Below, in pieces: positions 46,790 through 56,277 of a DNA stretch of 64,000 nt. The notes under the pieces are model-generated. The model made no database searches and was not told the origin of the DNA. It saw nothing but the letters and a program-made list of their open reading frames with translations. Position 1 is the stretch's first letter. Each line of letters opens with the position of its first letter. Source of the stretch: Limosilactobacillus caccae (GTDB lineage Bacteria; Bacillota; Bacilli; Lactobacillales; Lactobacillaceae). Both the position numbers and the translations under genes were made by a program. Location of the stretch: the NCBI RefSeq assembly GCF_900156885.1, contig NZ_FTOY01000011.1, positions 248,001 to 312,000 of the forward strand, read 5' to 3'.

Positions 46790-48220
46790 ATGACTATTCT
46801 TAGTCTGGCACGTTTCCAATTTGCCATGACGACGGTCTATCACTTCTTCTTTGTTCCATTTTCCATTGGGACAGCGTTTATCGTCGCCATTATGGAAAGC
46901 ATGTATGTCAAAACAAAGGATGAGACATACAAGAAGATGGCGAAATTCTGGGGAAATATTTTCCTGCTTAGTTTTGCTGTCGGTGTTGTTACTGGTTTGA
47001 TCCAGGAATTCCAGTTCGGGATGAACTGGTCTGATTACTCACGGTTTATGGGTGATATCTTCGGTGCACCTCTAGCTCTTGAAGCTTTGCTATCATTCTT
47101 TATGGAATCAACATTTATTGGCCTGTGGGTATTTACCTGGAAAAAGGTTAAGCCAGGGGTTCACCTGTTCTTCATCTGGATGACCAGTATCGGTTCTTTG
47201 ACATCCGCATTATGGATTTTAACGGCGAACTCATTCATGCAACACCCAGTTGGTTATGCAGTTAAGAATGGGCGGGCCGAGATGGTTGACTTTGGCGCTT
47301 TGCTAAAGAACCCGCAATTATGGTATGAATACAGCCACGTTATCTTAAATGCGATGATGATGGGTGGTATTATTATCGCCGGCTTGACGGCCTTCCAACT
47401 GCTCAAGAACAAGAAGCTCTCAGAAGCTAACCGGATCTTCTACAAGAAGTCACTGCGGTTAGGACTCTTAGTTTCCTTGATCTTCTCTGTTGGTGGAATC
47501 GTTGCCGGTGACTTGCAGATGCAATACCTTATTAAGGAACAACCAATGAAGTTTGCGGCAACTGAAGACGTCTTCACGACTACTGGTAAGCACGCCCCAT
47601 GGACAATCGTCGGGATTGCTGACATGAAGGAACACAAGGTAAAGGCAAACATTGATGTGCCTTACGCCTTGAGTATTCTTTCATACCACAAGACGACCGG
47701 GGCGGTTACCGGGATGAATGAGATTAATGCTAAGTTGCAAAAGCAATACAAGGACAAGTACGGTGAGGACATTAACTTCTACCCACCAGTAAACACCTTG
47801 TTCTACAGTTTCCGGATTATGTGTGCGGTTGGTGCCTGGATCTTCTTGGTATCACTTGTCGGCTTAATCATGACGCGTGAGAAGGCCAAGAAGGCACTGA
47901 CTGAACGGCGGTGGGCCTTATGGTGCATTGCCATCACAACTTTCTTACCATTCATCGGTAACACTGCTGGTTGGTTTATTACCGAATTTGGTCGTGTCCC
48001 ATGGACGGTTTACGGATTGTTCACCATTGCTGAGAGTGTATCACCAAACGTTTCGGTTGGTTCGTTGTTGACAACTAACATTGTCTTCTTCGTTCTCTTT
48101 ACCAGCTTGGCAATTACATTGATTGGGTTAATCATCCGCGAATTACGGAAGGACCCATCAGAAGCAATTGAACCGAAATTCAAGAAGGTTCTCGATCCAT
48201 TTGATAAGGAGGCGTTCTAA
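46790..48220 (+). CDS. cydA: Cytochrome bd quinol oxidase subunit I
   Basis: 476-residue membrane subunit carrying the hemes b558, b595 and d. Helix-rich, with a conserved His in TTVYHFFFVPFSIGTAF (heme site), the Glu pair in LEALLSFFMESTFIGLW (proton path), and SHVILNAMMMGG with the b558 His; the Q-loop is of the short type typical of Firmicutes. It oxidises quinol and reduces oxygen to water. Lactobacilli generally lack heme synthesis, so activity probably needs external heme. ATG 46790 follows GGAGGGAGG. Confidence 0.97.
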   Translation: MTILSLARFQFAMTTVYHFFFVPFSIGTAFIVAIMESMYVKTKDETYKKMAKFWGNIFLLSFAVGVVTGLIQEFQFGMNWSDYSRFMGDIFGAPLALEALLSFFMESTFIGLWVFTWKKVKPGVHLFFIWMTSIGSLTSALWILTANSFMQHPVGYAVKNGRAEMVDFGALLKNPQLWYEYSHVILNAMMMGGIIIAGLTAFQLLKNKKLSEANRIFYKKSLRLGLLVSLIFSVGGIVAGDLQMQYLIKEQPMKFAATEDVFTTTGKHAPWTIVGIADMKEHKVKANIDVPYALSILSYHKTTGAVTGMNEINAKLQKQYKDKYGEDINFYPPVNTLFYSFRIMCAVGAWIFLVSLVGLIMTREKAKKALTERRWALWCIAITTFLPFIGNTAGWFITEFGRVPWTVYGLFTIAESVSPNVSVGSLLTTNIVFFVLFTSLAITLIGLIIRELRKDPSEAIEPKFKKVLDPFDKEAF

Positions 48221-49237
48221 ATGAGTGCTCTTCAATTATTATGGTTCGTCTTAATTGGTGTCTTGTTCGCCGGTTTCTTCTTCCTCGATGGTTTTGACTA
48301 CGGGGTGGGGATGGCGGTTGAAACACTTGCCCATGATGAAAACGAACGTGATCAATTAGTTGAAACAATTGGACCAGTATGGGATGCCAATGAAGTATGG
48401 CTGATCACTGCTGGTGGTGCCATGTTTGCATCATTCCCATTCTGGTACGCAAGTCTATTTAGTGGTTACTACTTGATTTTAGCCTTTATCCTAGTTGGCT
48501 TAATTATCCGGGGAGTTTCCTTTGAATTCCGGGATAAGAGCCCGATGCCAAAGAAGCGTCGCTGGGATAAGGCATTAGCACTTGGTAGTGCAATGGTGCC
48601 ATTCCTATTAGGGATTATGTTTGTCAGCATGATTCACGGAATGCCAATTGACGCCAAGGGTAACTTCGATGCCGGCTTCTTTGATTACTTTAACTGGATT
48701 TCAATTGTCGGCGGAATTGCCTTACTCTTATTGACCTACCTTCACGGAATTAACTACATTGCCTTGAAGACAACTGGTCCTGTTCAAGAGCGGGCACGTA
48801 ACTACGCGCAATTCTTATACTGGGTCCTCTACGTTGGTGAAGTCGTCTTCGCAATCCTCTTGCTATTCATGACCGACTTCTTAAGCGTTCACCCAATTGG
48901 TACCCTTGTAATGCTTGTATTGATCGTTGCCACTTCAGTTTACGCGCACGCGGCGGTATTTAAGAACCGTAACATGGCAGCCTTCATTTCAAGCGGATTA
49001 ACATTGGTATCACTTGTTGCTTTGATCTTTATCGGCTTGTTCCCACGAGTATTAATTAGTAGCATTAGCCCTAAGTATGACTTGCTTATTCAAAATGCTT
49101 CCTCAACGGAATACACACTAACGGTAATGACCATCGCAACTTGTTGCTTATTACCATTCGTTCTGGCATACACAATCTGGGCTTACTGGATTTTCCGTAA
49201 GCGGATTGCAATGCCAGCTATTCCGGAGGTTAAATAA
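48221..49237 (+). CDS. cydB: Cytochrome bd quinol oxidase subunit II
   Basis: 338-residue membrane partner of CydA with eight or nine helices. LDGFDYGVGMAVETL, PVWDANEVWLITAGGAMFASFPFWYASLFSGYYL and FEFRDKSP are the conserved blocks. It begins directly after the cydA stop (TAA ATG), with AAGGAGG inside the end of cydA, ensuring equal synthesis. Confidence 0.97.
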   Translation: MSALQLLWFVLIGVLFAGFFFLDGFDYGVGMAVETLAHDENERDQLVETIGPVWDANEVWLITAGGAMFASFPFWYASLFSGYYLILAFILVGLIIRGVSFEFRDKSPMPKKRRWDKALALGSAMVPFLLGIMFVSMIHGMPIDAKGNFDAGFFDYFNWISIVGGIALLLLTYLHGINYIALKTTGPVQERARNYAQFLYWVLYVGEVVFAILLLFMTDFLSVHPIGTLVMLVLIVATSVYAHAAVFKNRNMAAFISSGLTLVSLVALIFIGLFPRVLISSISPKYDLLIQNASSTEYTLTVMTIATCCLLPFVLAYTIWAYWIFRKRIAMPAIPEVK

Positions 49238-49243
49238 CAATTT

Positions 49244-50974
49244 ATGATTGATAAACTACTCTTCAAGATAAAGGGGAGCAGGCAGATCATGATTAAGCTT
49301 GTGGGGCTTTATGTCCTGCAAGCTTTTCTTATCCTCGGCCAAGGATTAGGGCTTGCAGCATTGCTGACCGGTCTTTGGCAGGGACATTCCTTGGCTAGTC
49401 AGTTGACCTGGCTGCTAGTTTTTGCTGGTTGTTACCTATTGCGTCATGGCTCAACCGAGCTTGGTAATAGCTGGCTTGATAAGTATGCCCGGATGGCTGC
49501 CCAGGATTTTCGAAAGCAATTGCTAAAAAAAGTTTTTAACTTAGGACCGGCAATTGTGCAACGCGAGGGGACCGGTAACATGGTTACCTTAGCGTTAGAC
49601 GGAATTAGTGAGGTTGAAAACTACATTCACCTGATTTACAGCAAGGTCATTAGTATGATGATTATTCCTGTTATTCTCCTGATCGTTTGTTTCTTCCTCG
49701 ACTGGATATCAGGAATTGTGATGTTGCTTGTTTACCCGCTAATTGTCTTATTTATGATTATTTTAGGTTACGCGGCTAAGGCCAAGGCTGACCGCCAATA
49801 CGCTGCCTTTCAGGTTTTGTCAAACCACTTCATTGATTCCTTGCGGGGAATTGATACCCTCAAGTACCTGGGGTTGAGCAAGCGCTATTCGCGGAGTATC
49901 TACCGGTCGAGTGAACGTTTCCGGAAGTCAACGATGAGCGTGATCAAGGTAGCGATGCTATCGAACTTTGCTCTCGACTTCTTTACGACCCTGGCAATCG
50001 CAGTGTTGGCGGTCTTCTTGGGCTTGCGGTTAATCAATGGGCATTTGCTACTATTTCCCGCATTAGCCATCTTGATCTTAGCGCCAGAATATTTCTTGCC
50101 GATTCGTAATTTTGCCAGTGACTACCACGCCACACTAAACGGGAAGAACTCGTTTCATGCCGTTTTACGGATCATCAACATGGATTTGCCGAAGAGACCA
50201 CAAGTTGAACTTCACCCCTGGACGACGGGGGATGAGCTCCACCTTGAAAATGTTGAATTTGCCTATCCTCATGGGGAAAGCGAATTGCGCGATATCAACT
50301 TAACAGTAAGCGGGCCGCAAAAGGTCGGGATTATCGGGATGAGTGGTGCCGGCAAGACCACCTTGATCAACTTGTTGAGTGGCTTTTTACCACCAAAGAG
50401 CGGAAAAATGACCATTCAAGGCCAGAAAGTTGATACCCTTAACATCAAGAGCTGGCAAAAGCAGATCCTGTACATCCCACAGACACCATATATCTTTGCG
50501 GATACATTACGGAATAACATTGCCTTTTACACCCCAGGGGTGAGTGAAGAGCAGCTCCAAGAGGCCGTTCATGTCGTTGGCTTAGACCAGCTGGTCGCTG
50601 AATTACCAGCGGGGCTTGATACGATGATTGGGAATGGTCACCGGCCATTAAGTGGTGGTCAGGCGCAGCGGATTACCCTTGCCCGGGCATTCCTTGATGC
50701 TTCGCGGAAGGTAATGATCTTTGATGAGCCAACTGCCCACTTAGACATTGAGACCGAACTTGAATTGAAAAAGCGGATGCTTCCCCTGATGGACGGCCGG
50801 CTGGTCTTCTTTGCAACCCACCGTCTTCACTGGATGAAGCAGATGGATTATATCCTAGTCTTAAAAGACGGTCGCCTAGTTGAGCAGGGGACCTACCAGC
50901 AATTATTAGCTGAACAAGGCTACTTTACTGAATTAATGGATCAAACGAAGGGAAGGAGGGGCAACCATGAATAA
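49244..50974 (+). CDS. cydD: ABC exporter for cytochrome bd assembly, first subunit (CydD type)
   Basis: 576 residues: six-helix membrane domain followed by an ATPase domain with Walker A GMSGAGKTTL, signature LSGGQAQRITLARAF and Walker B KVMIFDEPTAHLD. With the next gene it forms the heterodimeric exporter needed for cytochrome bd assembly (thiol/heme handling in E. coli CydDC). In cydABCD naming of Bacilli this gene is often called cydC. ATG 49244 lies six bases after cydB; it overlaps the next gene by eight bases. Confidence 0.9.
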   Translation: MIDKLLFKIKGSRQIMIKLVGLYVLQAFLILGQGLGLAALLTGLWQGHSLASQLTWLLVFAGCYLLRHGSTELGNSWLDKYARMAAQDFRKQLLKKVFNLGPAIVQREGTGNMVTLALDGISEVENYIHLIYSKVISMMIIPVILLIVCFFLDWISGIVMLLVYPLIVLFMIILGYAAKAKADRQYAAFQVLSNHFIDSLRGIDTLKYLGLSKRYSRSIYRSSERFRKSTMSVIKVAMLSNFALDFFTTLAIAVLAVFLGLRLINGHLLLFPALAILILAPEYFLPIRNFASDYHATLNGKNSFHAVLRIINMDLPKRPQVELHPWTTGDELHLENVEFAYPHGESELRDINLTVSGPQKVGIIGMSGAGKTTLINLLSGFLPPKSGKMTIQGQKVDTLNIKSWQKQILYIPQTPYIFADTLRNNIAFYTPGVSEEQLQEAVHVVGLDQLVAELPAGLDTMIGNGHRPLSGGQAQRITLARAFLDASRKVMIFDEPTAHLDIETELELKKRMLPLMDGRLVFFATHRLHWMKQMDYILVLKDGRLVEQGTYQQLLAEQGYFTELMDQTKGRRGNHE

Positions 50975-52712
50975 AATTCCGTTGCTTAAGGCAATGAAGC
51001 ACGACCAGTGGGTAAAGCCCTTCTTAAAGCGGTATAAGTGGACCCTTGTACTGGCGATTTCATTAGGAATTATTACTTTTATTTGTGCCGGCGGGCTGAT
51101 GTTCACGGCTGGTTTTCTAATTAGTAAGTCAGCGACGATGCCGTTTAATATCTTGCTGGTCTACGTTCCAATTGTCTTAACCCGGGCCTTTGGAATTTTT
51201 CGGCCGGTGACAAATTACTTTGAACGGCTCGCCAGTCACAACTGGGTTTTTAAGATGACGTCGGCTTTTCGGAAAAAGCTGTACGATTCATTGGAACAAG
51301 ACGCGGTTTTCTTCAATAGCAAGTACCGGATCGGCGATATCCTCGGGTTATTATCCGAAGACGTTGCCCACATTCAAAACTTGTACCTGCGGACGATTTT
51401 TCCGATGCTAGTTGCCTTTGGCCTTTACGCGATTATTGTGATTGCGATGGGCATCCTCTCCCCGTTGATGGGGTTATTAATGCTCGTCTTGTTTGGGCTG
51501 ATTATCATTGCAATTCCTGTTTGGTCGGTACTGGTCAACGGTGCCCGGCAACAACTGGAAAAGCAGTATACGAATACCTTATACGCGGACTTGACGGATA
51601 ACATCATGGGGATCACCGATTGGGAATTAGCAGGGCGCAGTGATGAGTACTTGACCCACCACCGCCATAGTGAAAAGCACTTATTGGCTTCCCAGCAGGC
51701 AAAGAAGAAGTTCGAACACCTGCGGGACTTTGTGTTGCAGGTAATGATCTTACTCGTGGTAATTAGTCTCGTAATTTGGGGCGCCAGTTATTTTGGTGGT
51801 CACTGGGGCGGTAGTGCCAACTGGATTGCAGCGTTTGTCCTCTGTGTCTTTCCGCTGGATGAAGTGCTCTCTAGCCTACCGACTGCTGCCCAGCAAACCA
51901 ATGTGTACACTGATTCGCTCAACCGGCTGAACAAACTACCCCAGCCCGCAAAAGAAGAGACTAAGCCGGTAGAGTTAGCGGCACCATACACGATTAAGGC
52001 GGAAAACTTACAGTACCGTTATCCAGGAACGGAAAAGCTAATCCTCCGCGGGCTTGACCTAGAGATTAAGCCAGGTGAAAAGTTAGCAATTTTGGGCCGG
52101 AGTGGTGCAGGAAAGAGTACCTTTGCCAGCTTGATCCGTGGTGACCGCCAGCCAACTGCTGGTAAAATAACGTTGAACGGGGTAGCAACTGATGAATTTG
52201 GTGACGGGATTGCCAAGTACATCGGGGTCGTCCACCAGTCACCATACCTCTTTAATACCACCGTCCTTAACAATGTTCGATTGGGAAACGAGGACGCAAC
52301 TGAAGACCAGGTATGGTCCGTGCTCGAACGGGTAGGCCTGGCTGCGATGGTTAAGAGTTTGCCAAAAGGGCTAGATACGATGGTCGGGGAAGCAGGGCTC
52401 CGCTTTTCTGGCGGGGAACGTCACCGGCTATCACTTGCCCGAATTCTCCTAAAGGATGCCCCAATTGTTTTGCTTGATGAGCCGACAGTGGGCCTAGACC
52501 CCATCACGGAACAGCAAGTAATTACCACCTTCATGGACCAATTAAAGGATAAGACCCTGATTTGGATTACCCACCACTTGCAAGGGATCGAAATGATGGA
52601 CCAGGTTGTCTTTATCGAAGATGGGCAAATTGCAATGCAGGGTAGCCCGGCGGAATTGCAAGCAACCAATAAACATTATCGGATGCTAAAACAAGCCGAT
52701 GAAGGGAATTAA
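50967..52712 (+). CDS. cydC: ABC exporter for cytochrome bd assembly, second subunit (CydC type)
   Basis: 581 residues with six membrane helices and an ATPase domain: Walker A GRSGAGKSTFASLI, signature FSGGERHRLSLARILL, Walker B PIVLLDEPTVGLD and switch His in ITHHLQG. It starts within the end of the preceding gene after GGAAGGAGGGGC, so the two halves are made together. Called cydD in some Bacilli. Loss of either subunit prevents bd oxidase assembly in studied bacteria. Confidence 0.9.
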   Translation: MNKIPLLKAMKHDQWVKPFLKRYKWTLVLAISLGIITFICAGGLMFTAGFLISKSATMPFNILLVYVPIVLTRAFGIFRPVTNYFERLASHNWVFKMTSAFRKKLYDSLEQDAVFFNSKYRIGDILGLLSEDVAHIQNLYLRTIFPMLVAFGLYAIIVIAMGILSPLMGLLMLVLFGLIIIAIPVWSVLVNGARQQLEKQYTNTLYADLTDNIMGITDWELAGRSDEYLTHHRHSEKHLLASQQAKKKFEHLRDFVLQVMILLVVISLVIWGASYFGGHWGGSANWIAAFVLCVFPLDEVLSSLPTAAQQTNVYTDSLNRLNKLPQPAKEETKPVELAAPYTIKAENLQYRYPGTEKLILRGLDLEIKPGEKLAILGRSGAGKSTFASLIRGDRQPTAGKITLNGVATDEFGDGIAKYIGVVHQSPYLFNTTVLNNVRLGNEDATEDQVWSVLERVGLAAMVKSLPKGLDTMVGEAGLRFSGGERHRLSLARILLKDAPIVLLDEPTVGLDPITEQQVITTFMDQLKDKTLIWITHHLQGIEMMDQVVFIEDGQIAMQGSPAELQATNKHYRMLKQADEGN

Positions 52713-52731
52713 CGCAAGACTGTTTCTTTAT

Positions 52732-52760
52732 TTCAAAGTATGTTTATAATTAATTATAAT
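52732..52760 (+). promoter_or_regulatory. Promoter of ndh
   Basis: TTCAAA (52732-52737), 17 bases, TATAAT (52755-52760); a second TATAAT is at 52745-52750. Confidence 0.6.
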
Positions 52761-52781
52761 GTGATGAAGGGATGAGAAAAG

Positions 52782-53999
52782 ATGAAGGAAGTTGTAGTAT
52801 TAGGGGCTGGATATGCTGGCCTTAAAACAGTTGTTTTATTGCAAAAAAAGATAAAGGACAATGTTCATATCATTTTAGTTGATCGAAATGATTACCACTT
52901 CGAAGCAACGGACTTACACGAAGTTGCGGCGGGTACACAGACGCCATCACGGATTTCTTATCCAATCAGTGACGTTGTAAAGCCAAACATTACGACCTTT
53001 ATCCAGGATGAAGTGGTTGGTGTTGACACCGCCAATAAGACGGTAAAGCTTGCTAAGCACGCCGAATTACTGCACTACGATTACTGCGTGGTTGGTCTTG
53101 GCTTCGTCTCAGAAAGTTTCGGAATTTCCGGGGTAGACGAAAACGCCTTCCCAATGACGGATGTCGACGAAGCAAAGACAATTTACAACCACATTATTGC
53201 TAAGATGCAAGACTACCAGCAAAGCAAAAACCCAGATGACTTGCACATCATCATCTGTGGTGGGGGCTTTACTGGAATTGAGCTAGCCGGCGCCTTGGTT
53301 GACGCCCGCCCAAGTTACGCAAAGATTGCCGGTGTTGATCCGAGTGAGATTAAGATTACCTTGATCGAAGCTTCAACCCGGCTGTTGCCAATGTTTAGCG
53401 AAAAGCTTGCGGACTACGGGGTAAACCTGGTTAAGAAGCTAGGGGTTCAGTTATTTGATGGCTCACGGATTTCACGGATCGAACCAGGTAAGGTTTACTA
53501 CAAGCATGGTGATGATACTGAAGAACAGACCCAATCAGCTGGGACGATTATCTGGACAACTGGTGTCAGTGGGAACCCACTGATGGCCGAAGCTGGATTT
53601 AAGGAACGGCGGGGCCGGGTAATGGTCACTGACCACTTAAATGATCCGGACCACGACGATGTCTACATCCTAGGGGATGTTGCGGCGGTTATGCCACCTG
53701 ATGGCAAGCGACCATACCCAACGACTGCGCAAATTGCCTTGGCAATGGCTGACTTTACGGCTGAAGACATTGCTAGCCGGATCAAGACTGGCAAGCGCAA
53801 AGCAAAGGCCTTTACCTACAAGTCACTTGGAACGGTCGCATCCGTTGGTAATACCCGCGGCTTTGGTGAGGCAATGGGCCATGAGATTAAGGGCTACACC
53901 GCTTCGGCAATGAAGAAGATTATCGCCGACCGCTCACTAATGGAAACCGGTGGGGTGAAGGAACTGTTGTCCAAGGGACGCTTTGACCTTTACCACTAG
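52782..53999 (+). CDS. ndh: Type II NADH dehydrogenase
   Basis: 405-residue peripheral membrane flavoprotein passing electrons from NADH to quinone without pumping protons. The FAD Rossmann motif VVLGAGYAGLKTV is at the N terminus, the NADH motif IIICGGGFTGIELAG is near residue 160, and the second FAD block DDVYILGDVAAVMP follows. The amphipathic C-terminal part is the usual membrane contact. Next to cydABDC it completes an electron path NADH-menaquinone-oxygen, probably active only when heme and quinone are supplied. Own promoter; terminator follows. Confidence 0.93.
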   Translation: MKEVVVLGAGYAGLKTVVLLQKKIKDNVHIILVDRNDYHFEATDLHEVAAGTQTPSRISYPISDVVKPNITTFIQDEVVGVDTANKTVKLAKHAELLHYDYCVVGLGFVSESFGISGVDENAFPMTDVDEAKTIYNHIIAKMQDYQQSKNPDDLHIIICGGGFTGIELAGALVDARPSYAKIAGVDPSEIKITLIEASTRLLPMFSEKLADYGVNLVKKLGVQLFDGSRISRIEPGKVYYKHGDDTEEQTQSAGTIIWTTGVSGNPLMAEAGFKERRGRVMVTDHLNDPDHDDVYILGDVAAVMPPDGKRPYPTTAQIALAMADFTAEDIASRIKTGKRKAKAFTYKSLGTVASVGNTRGFGEAMGHEIKGYTASAMKKIIADRSLMETGGVKELLSKGRFDLYH

Positions 54000-54065
54000 A
54001 ATTAAGATGGCATTGCGGAGGAAGATATTACTTGCCCCGTGATCGCTGGATAATATTTGAAGCTG

Positions 54066-54108
54066 AAACAGGAGGCTGGGGAAAATGTTTTTTCTGGTCT
54101 CCTGTTTT
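54066..54108 (+). terminator. Terminator between ndh and folC
   Basis: AAACAGGAG (54066-54074) pairs with CTCCTGTTT (54099-54107); the inner GGAAAA/TTTTTT arm lengthens the stem. It ends in TTTT, a few bases before the folC ribosome site. Confidence 0.8.
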
Positions 54109-54127
54109 ATTGAATGAGGAGAAAATG

Positions 54128-55441
54128 ATGATTGATAACTATGATGACGCGCTGGCCTTTATTCATGGCCGCGCAAAGTTTAAAAAGATCCCCACTCTTT
54201 CCCGGATGAAACAATTCTTAGCCGCACTCGGCAACCCCCAGGAGGGACTGAACTATGTCCACGTGACCGGGACCAATGGTAAGGGGTCGGTTGTGGCGAT
54301 GATGCGGTCAGTCCTTTTGGCCAGTGGGCTAACGGTTGGCAGCTTTACCTCACCGTTTATTACTCGCTTTAATGAGCGAATCGAATATAACGGTGAACAG
54401 ATTAGCGATGAGGAGCTGACAAAATTAACCCAGCGCATTGAACCCGTCGTTGCAAGGCTGGACGAGGAGCTGCCAACGGGGGGGCCAACTGAGTTTGAAA
54501 TTGATACGGCGCTGATGTTTTGCTATATGGCAGAAAAGAAGCCGGATGTTGTTTTGCTAGAAGTGGGGATTGGTGGCCTATTTGATTCGACCAACGTCAT
54601 TATTCCCCAAGTCAGTGTCATTACGACCGTGGGCTGGGACCACATGAAATACCTTGGTGATACACTAGCCAAAATTGCCACGCAAAAGGCCGGAATTATT
54701 AAGGACCAGGTGCCGGTGGTGGTTGGCAAGCTGCCATCAGAAGCACGAGAAGTAATTATTGCAGCTGCCCACCGGAAACATGCTCCCCTGTACGAGCTGG
54801 GGGATGCGTTTATGGCGAAGAAAGTCAATGGGCACCAATTTCAAGCGACGATTGACTACCGGGGCCCCGTGATAAAGCGGGGAAGGTTTGCGCTCGGGCT
54901 TGGTGGTGACTACCAGGTAGAAAACGCGGCAGTTGCAATAACGGCGGCACAAGTTTTTATGCAGCAAGTTGGGTTGCCAGTTGATGTTCAGGCCTTTAAG
55001 ATGGGGATCAATGAAACAACCTGGCCGGGCAGGTTAGAAGTAGTAAGTGACGAACCGCTTGTCCTATTAGATGGGGCGCATAATTTACCTGGCATACAGG
55101 CCCTTGTGCAGACGATTCAGGATGATTTTGCCGACCGCGAGGTATACCTCTTAGTGGCGATTTTGGCAGATAAGCAGTACGACTTAATGCTTGGCGAACT
55201 TGCCAGCCTGGGCAACGTCCACTTGTTGGTGACTCAGTTTGCCGGTCCGGGGCCAAAACGACCTAGTGCGGACCTGGCGGCGATCGTAAAAGACATTCCC
55301 ACAAAGTATCCTGTTGAGTACGCATCGGAATGGCAACTCGGCCTTGCTCAGTTAGCTGGTGAGATGAGTGCAGAGGATGTGTTGATCGTTACGGGCTCGC
55401 TTTATTTCATTTCCGATGTTCGACAACTTTTTAAAAATTAA
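54128..55441 (+). CDS. folC: Folylpolyglutamate/dihydrofolate synthase
   Basis: 437 residues of the Mur ligase-like family, adding glutamates to folates. P-loop VHVTGTNGKGSVVAMM, the omega-loop segment SFTSPFITRFNERIEYNG, GGPTEFEIDTALMFCY, LLEVGIGGLFDSTN and TVGWDHMKYLGDTLAKIATQKAGIIK identify it; the C-terminal Rossmann domain contains LLDGAHNLPG. ATG 54128 is seven bases after GAGGAG (54125 is a second choice). The frame runs back to 54032 through the terminator, which I reject. Confidence 0.93.
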   Translation: MIDNYDDALAFIHGRAKFKKIPTLSRMKQFLAALGNPQEGLNYVHVTGTNGKGSVVAMMRSVLLASGLTVGSFTSPFITRFNERIEYNGEQISDEELTKLTQRIEPVVARLDEELPTGGPTEFEIDTALMFCYMAEKKPDVVLLEVGIGGLFDSTNVIIPQVSVITTVGWDHMKYLGDTLAKIATQKAGIIKDQVPVVVGKLPSEAREVIIAAAHRKHAPLYELGDAFMAKKVNGHQFQATIDYRGPVIKRGRFALGLGGDYQVENAAVAITAAQVFMQQVGLPVDVQAFKMGINETTWPGRLEVVSDEPLVLLDGAHNLPGIQALVQTIQDDFADREVYLLVAILADKQYDLMLGELASLGNVHLLVTQFAGPGPKRPSADLAAIVKDIPTKYPVEYASEWQLGLAQLAGEMSAEDVLIVTGSLYFISDVRQLFKN

Positions 55442-55517
55442 AAGAAAAAAAGTGCAAAATCCAAAATTTTACGTATTTAAATAATAGCGAGTAATTTTAA
55501 AGGAGATTGTACTTAAC

Positions 55518-56135
55518 ATGGAAAAAGAAATGCAGAATGATTACGCAGCACTGGTATTGGCAAGCCTTCCCGCTAGTTTGGGTGACCAACGACAACAACT
55601 CTGCCAACAGTTTATCCGGAAGTGTCCGACCCCCTTTGCCCTTAAAAAGGCTAGCCGGGTAGAACGAGAGCAGATGCTTTCCTGGGCACCAGAGATGGCG
55701 ACGGTGTTTGCAGCGATTGAGCTGGGCCAGCAGGTTGCCAAGAGTCACCAAGAAATTATCGGCCACGCCTACTCAAGCGTTGAGCTTGGGCGGGAGATGG
55801 TGGCGCATTTCCAAGGAGAGGAGCAGGAAAGGATCTGCGTCGCCTGCACGGATGTCCACAACGACATCATCGCCTGGAAGACATTATTTGTCGGTGGGCG
55901 GAGTGAGTGTGTCCTTTACCCTGACCGGATTTTTAACTATGCCTTGCGTAACTCAGCGCGCGGAATCATCATGATCCATAACCACCCGTCAGGGGACATT
56001 GAGCCGTCAGACCAGGACTATTCGTTTACCCAGCGGCTTGACCATGGTTGTGACATCATCGGTCTCCAGCTCGTTGACTTCATGATTGTTGGGCGGGACA
56101 AGTATTATAGCTGGCGTGAAGAGCGGTGTATCTAA
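55518..56135 (+). CDS. radC: RadC-family JAMM/MPN-domain protein
   Basis: 205 residues. An N-terminal helical part is followed by the MPN domain with the JAMM metal motif in IIMIHNHPSGDIEPSDQD (two His, Ser and Asp). Once named for DNA repair, the family has no proven role in it; a metal-dependent hydrolase is inferred from the motif. It lies upstream of mreB as in most Firmicutes. The N-terminal helix-hairpin-helix is weak. ATG 55518 has AAGGAG upstream. Confidence 0.9.
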   Translation: MEKEMQNDYAALVLASLPASLGDQRQQLCQQFIRKCPTPFALKKASRVEREQMLSWAPEMATVFAAIELGQQVAKSHQEIIGHAYSSVELGREMVAHFQGEEQERICVACTDVHNDIIAWKTLFVGGRSECVLYPDRIFNYALRNSARGIIMIHNHPSGDIEPSDQDYSFTQRLDHGCDIIGLQLVDFMIVGRDKYYSWREERCI

Positions 56136-56223
56136 AAGGTTAAAAAAGAATTAATTTCCGTGCTAAAAATACTTCCTTTCAGATTATTAATGTATATTAA
56201 TGTTCGTATGTACCGGGTGGCTA

Positions 56224-56232
56224 TGGTATAAT
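56224..56232 (+). promoter_or_regulatory. Extended -10 promoter of mreBCD
   Basis: TGGTATAAT (TATAAT 56227-56232), 45 bases before the mreB start; no good -35. Confidence 0.6.
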
Positions 56233-56277
56233 ATGCACGATATTAATTTGATTTTAAAGACGAAGGGAAGAAGCAGA

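Noticed and set aside
46596-46790. A 64-codon frame upstream of cydA
   Set aside because: It runs through the cyd promoter and cre site and has no ribosome site.
54032-54127. Extended start of folC
   Set aside because: The extension is encoded by the ndh terminator; ATG 54128 has a proper ribosome site and the family N terminus.
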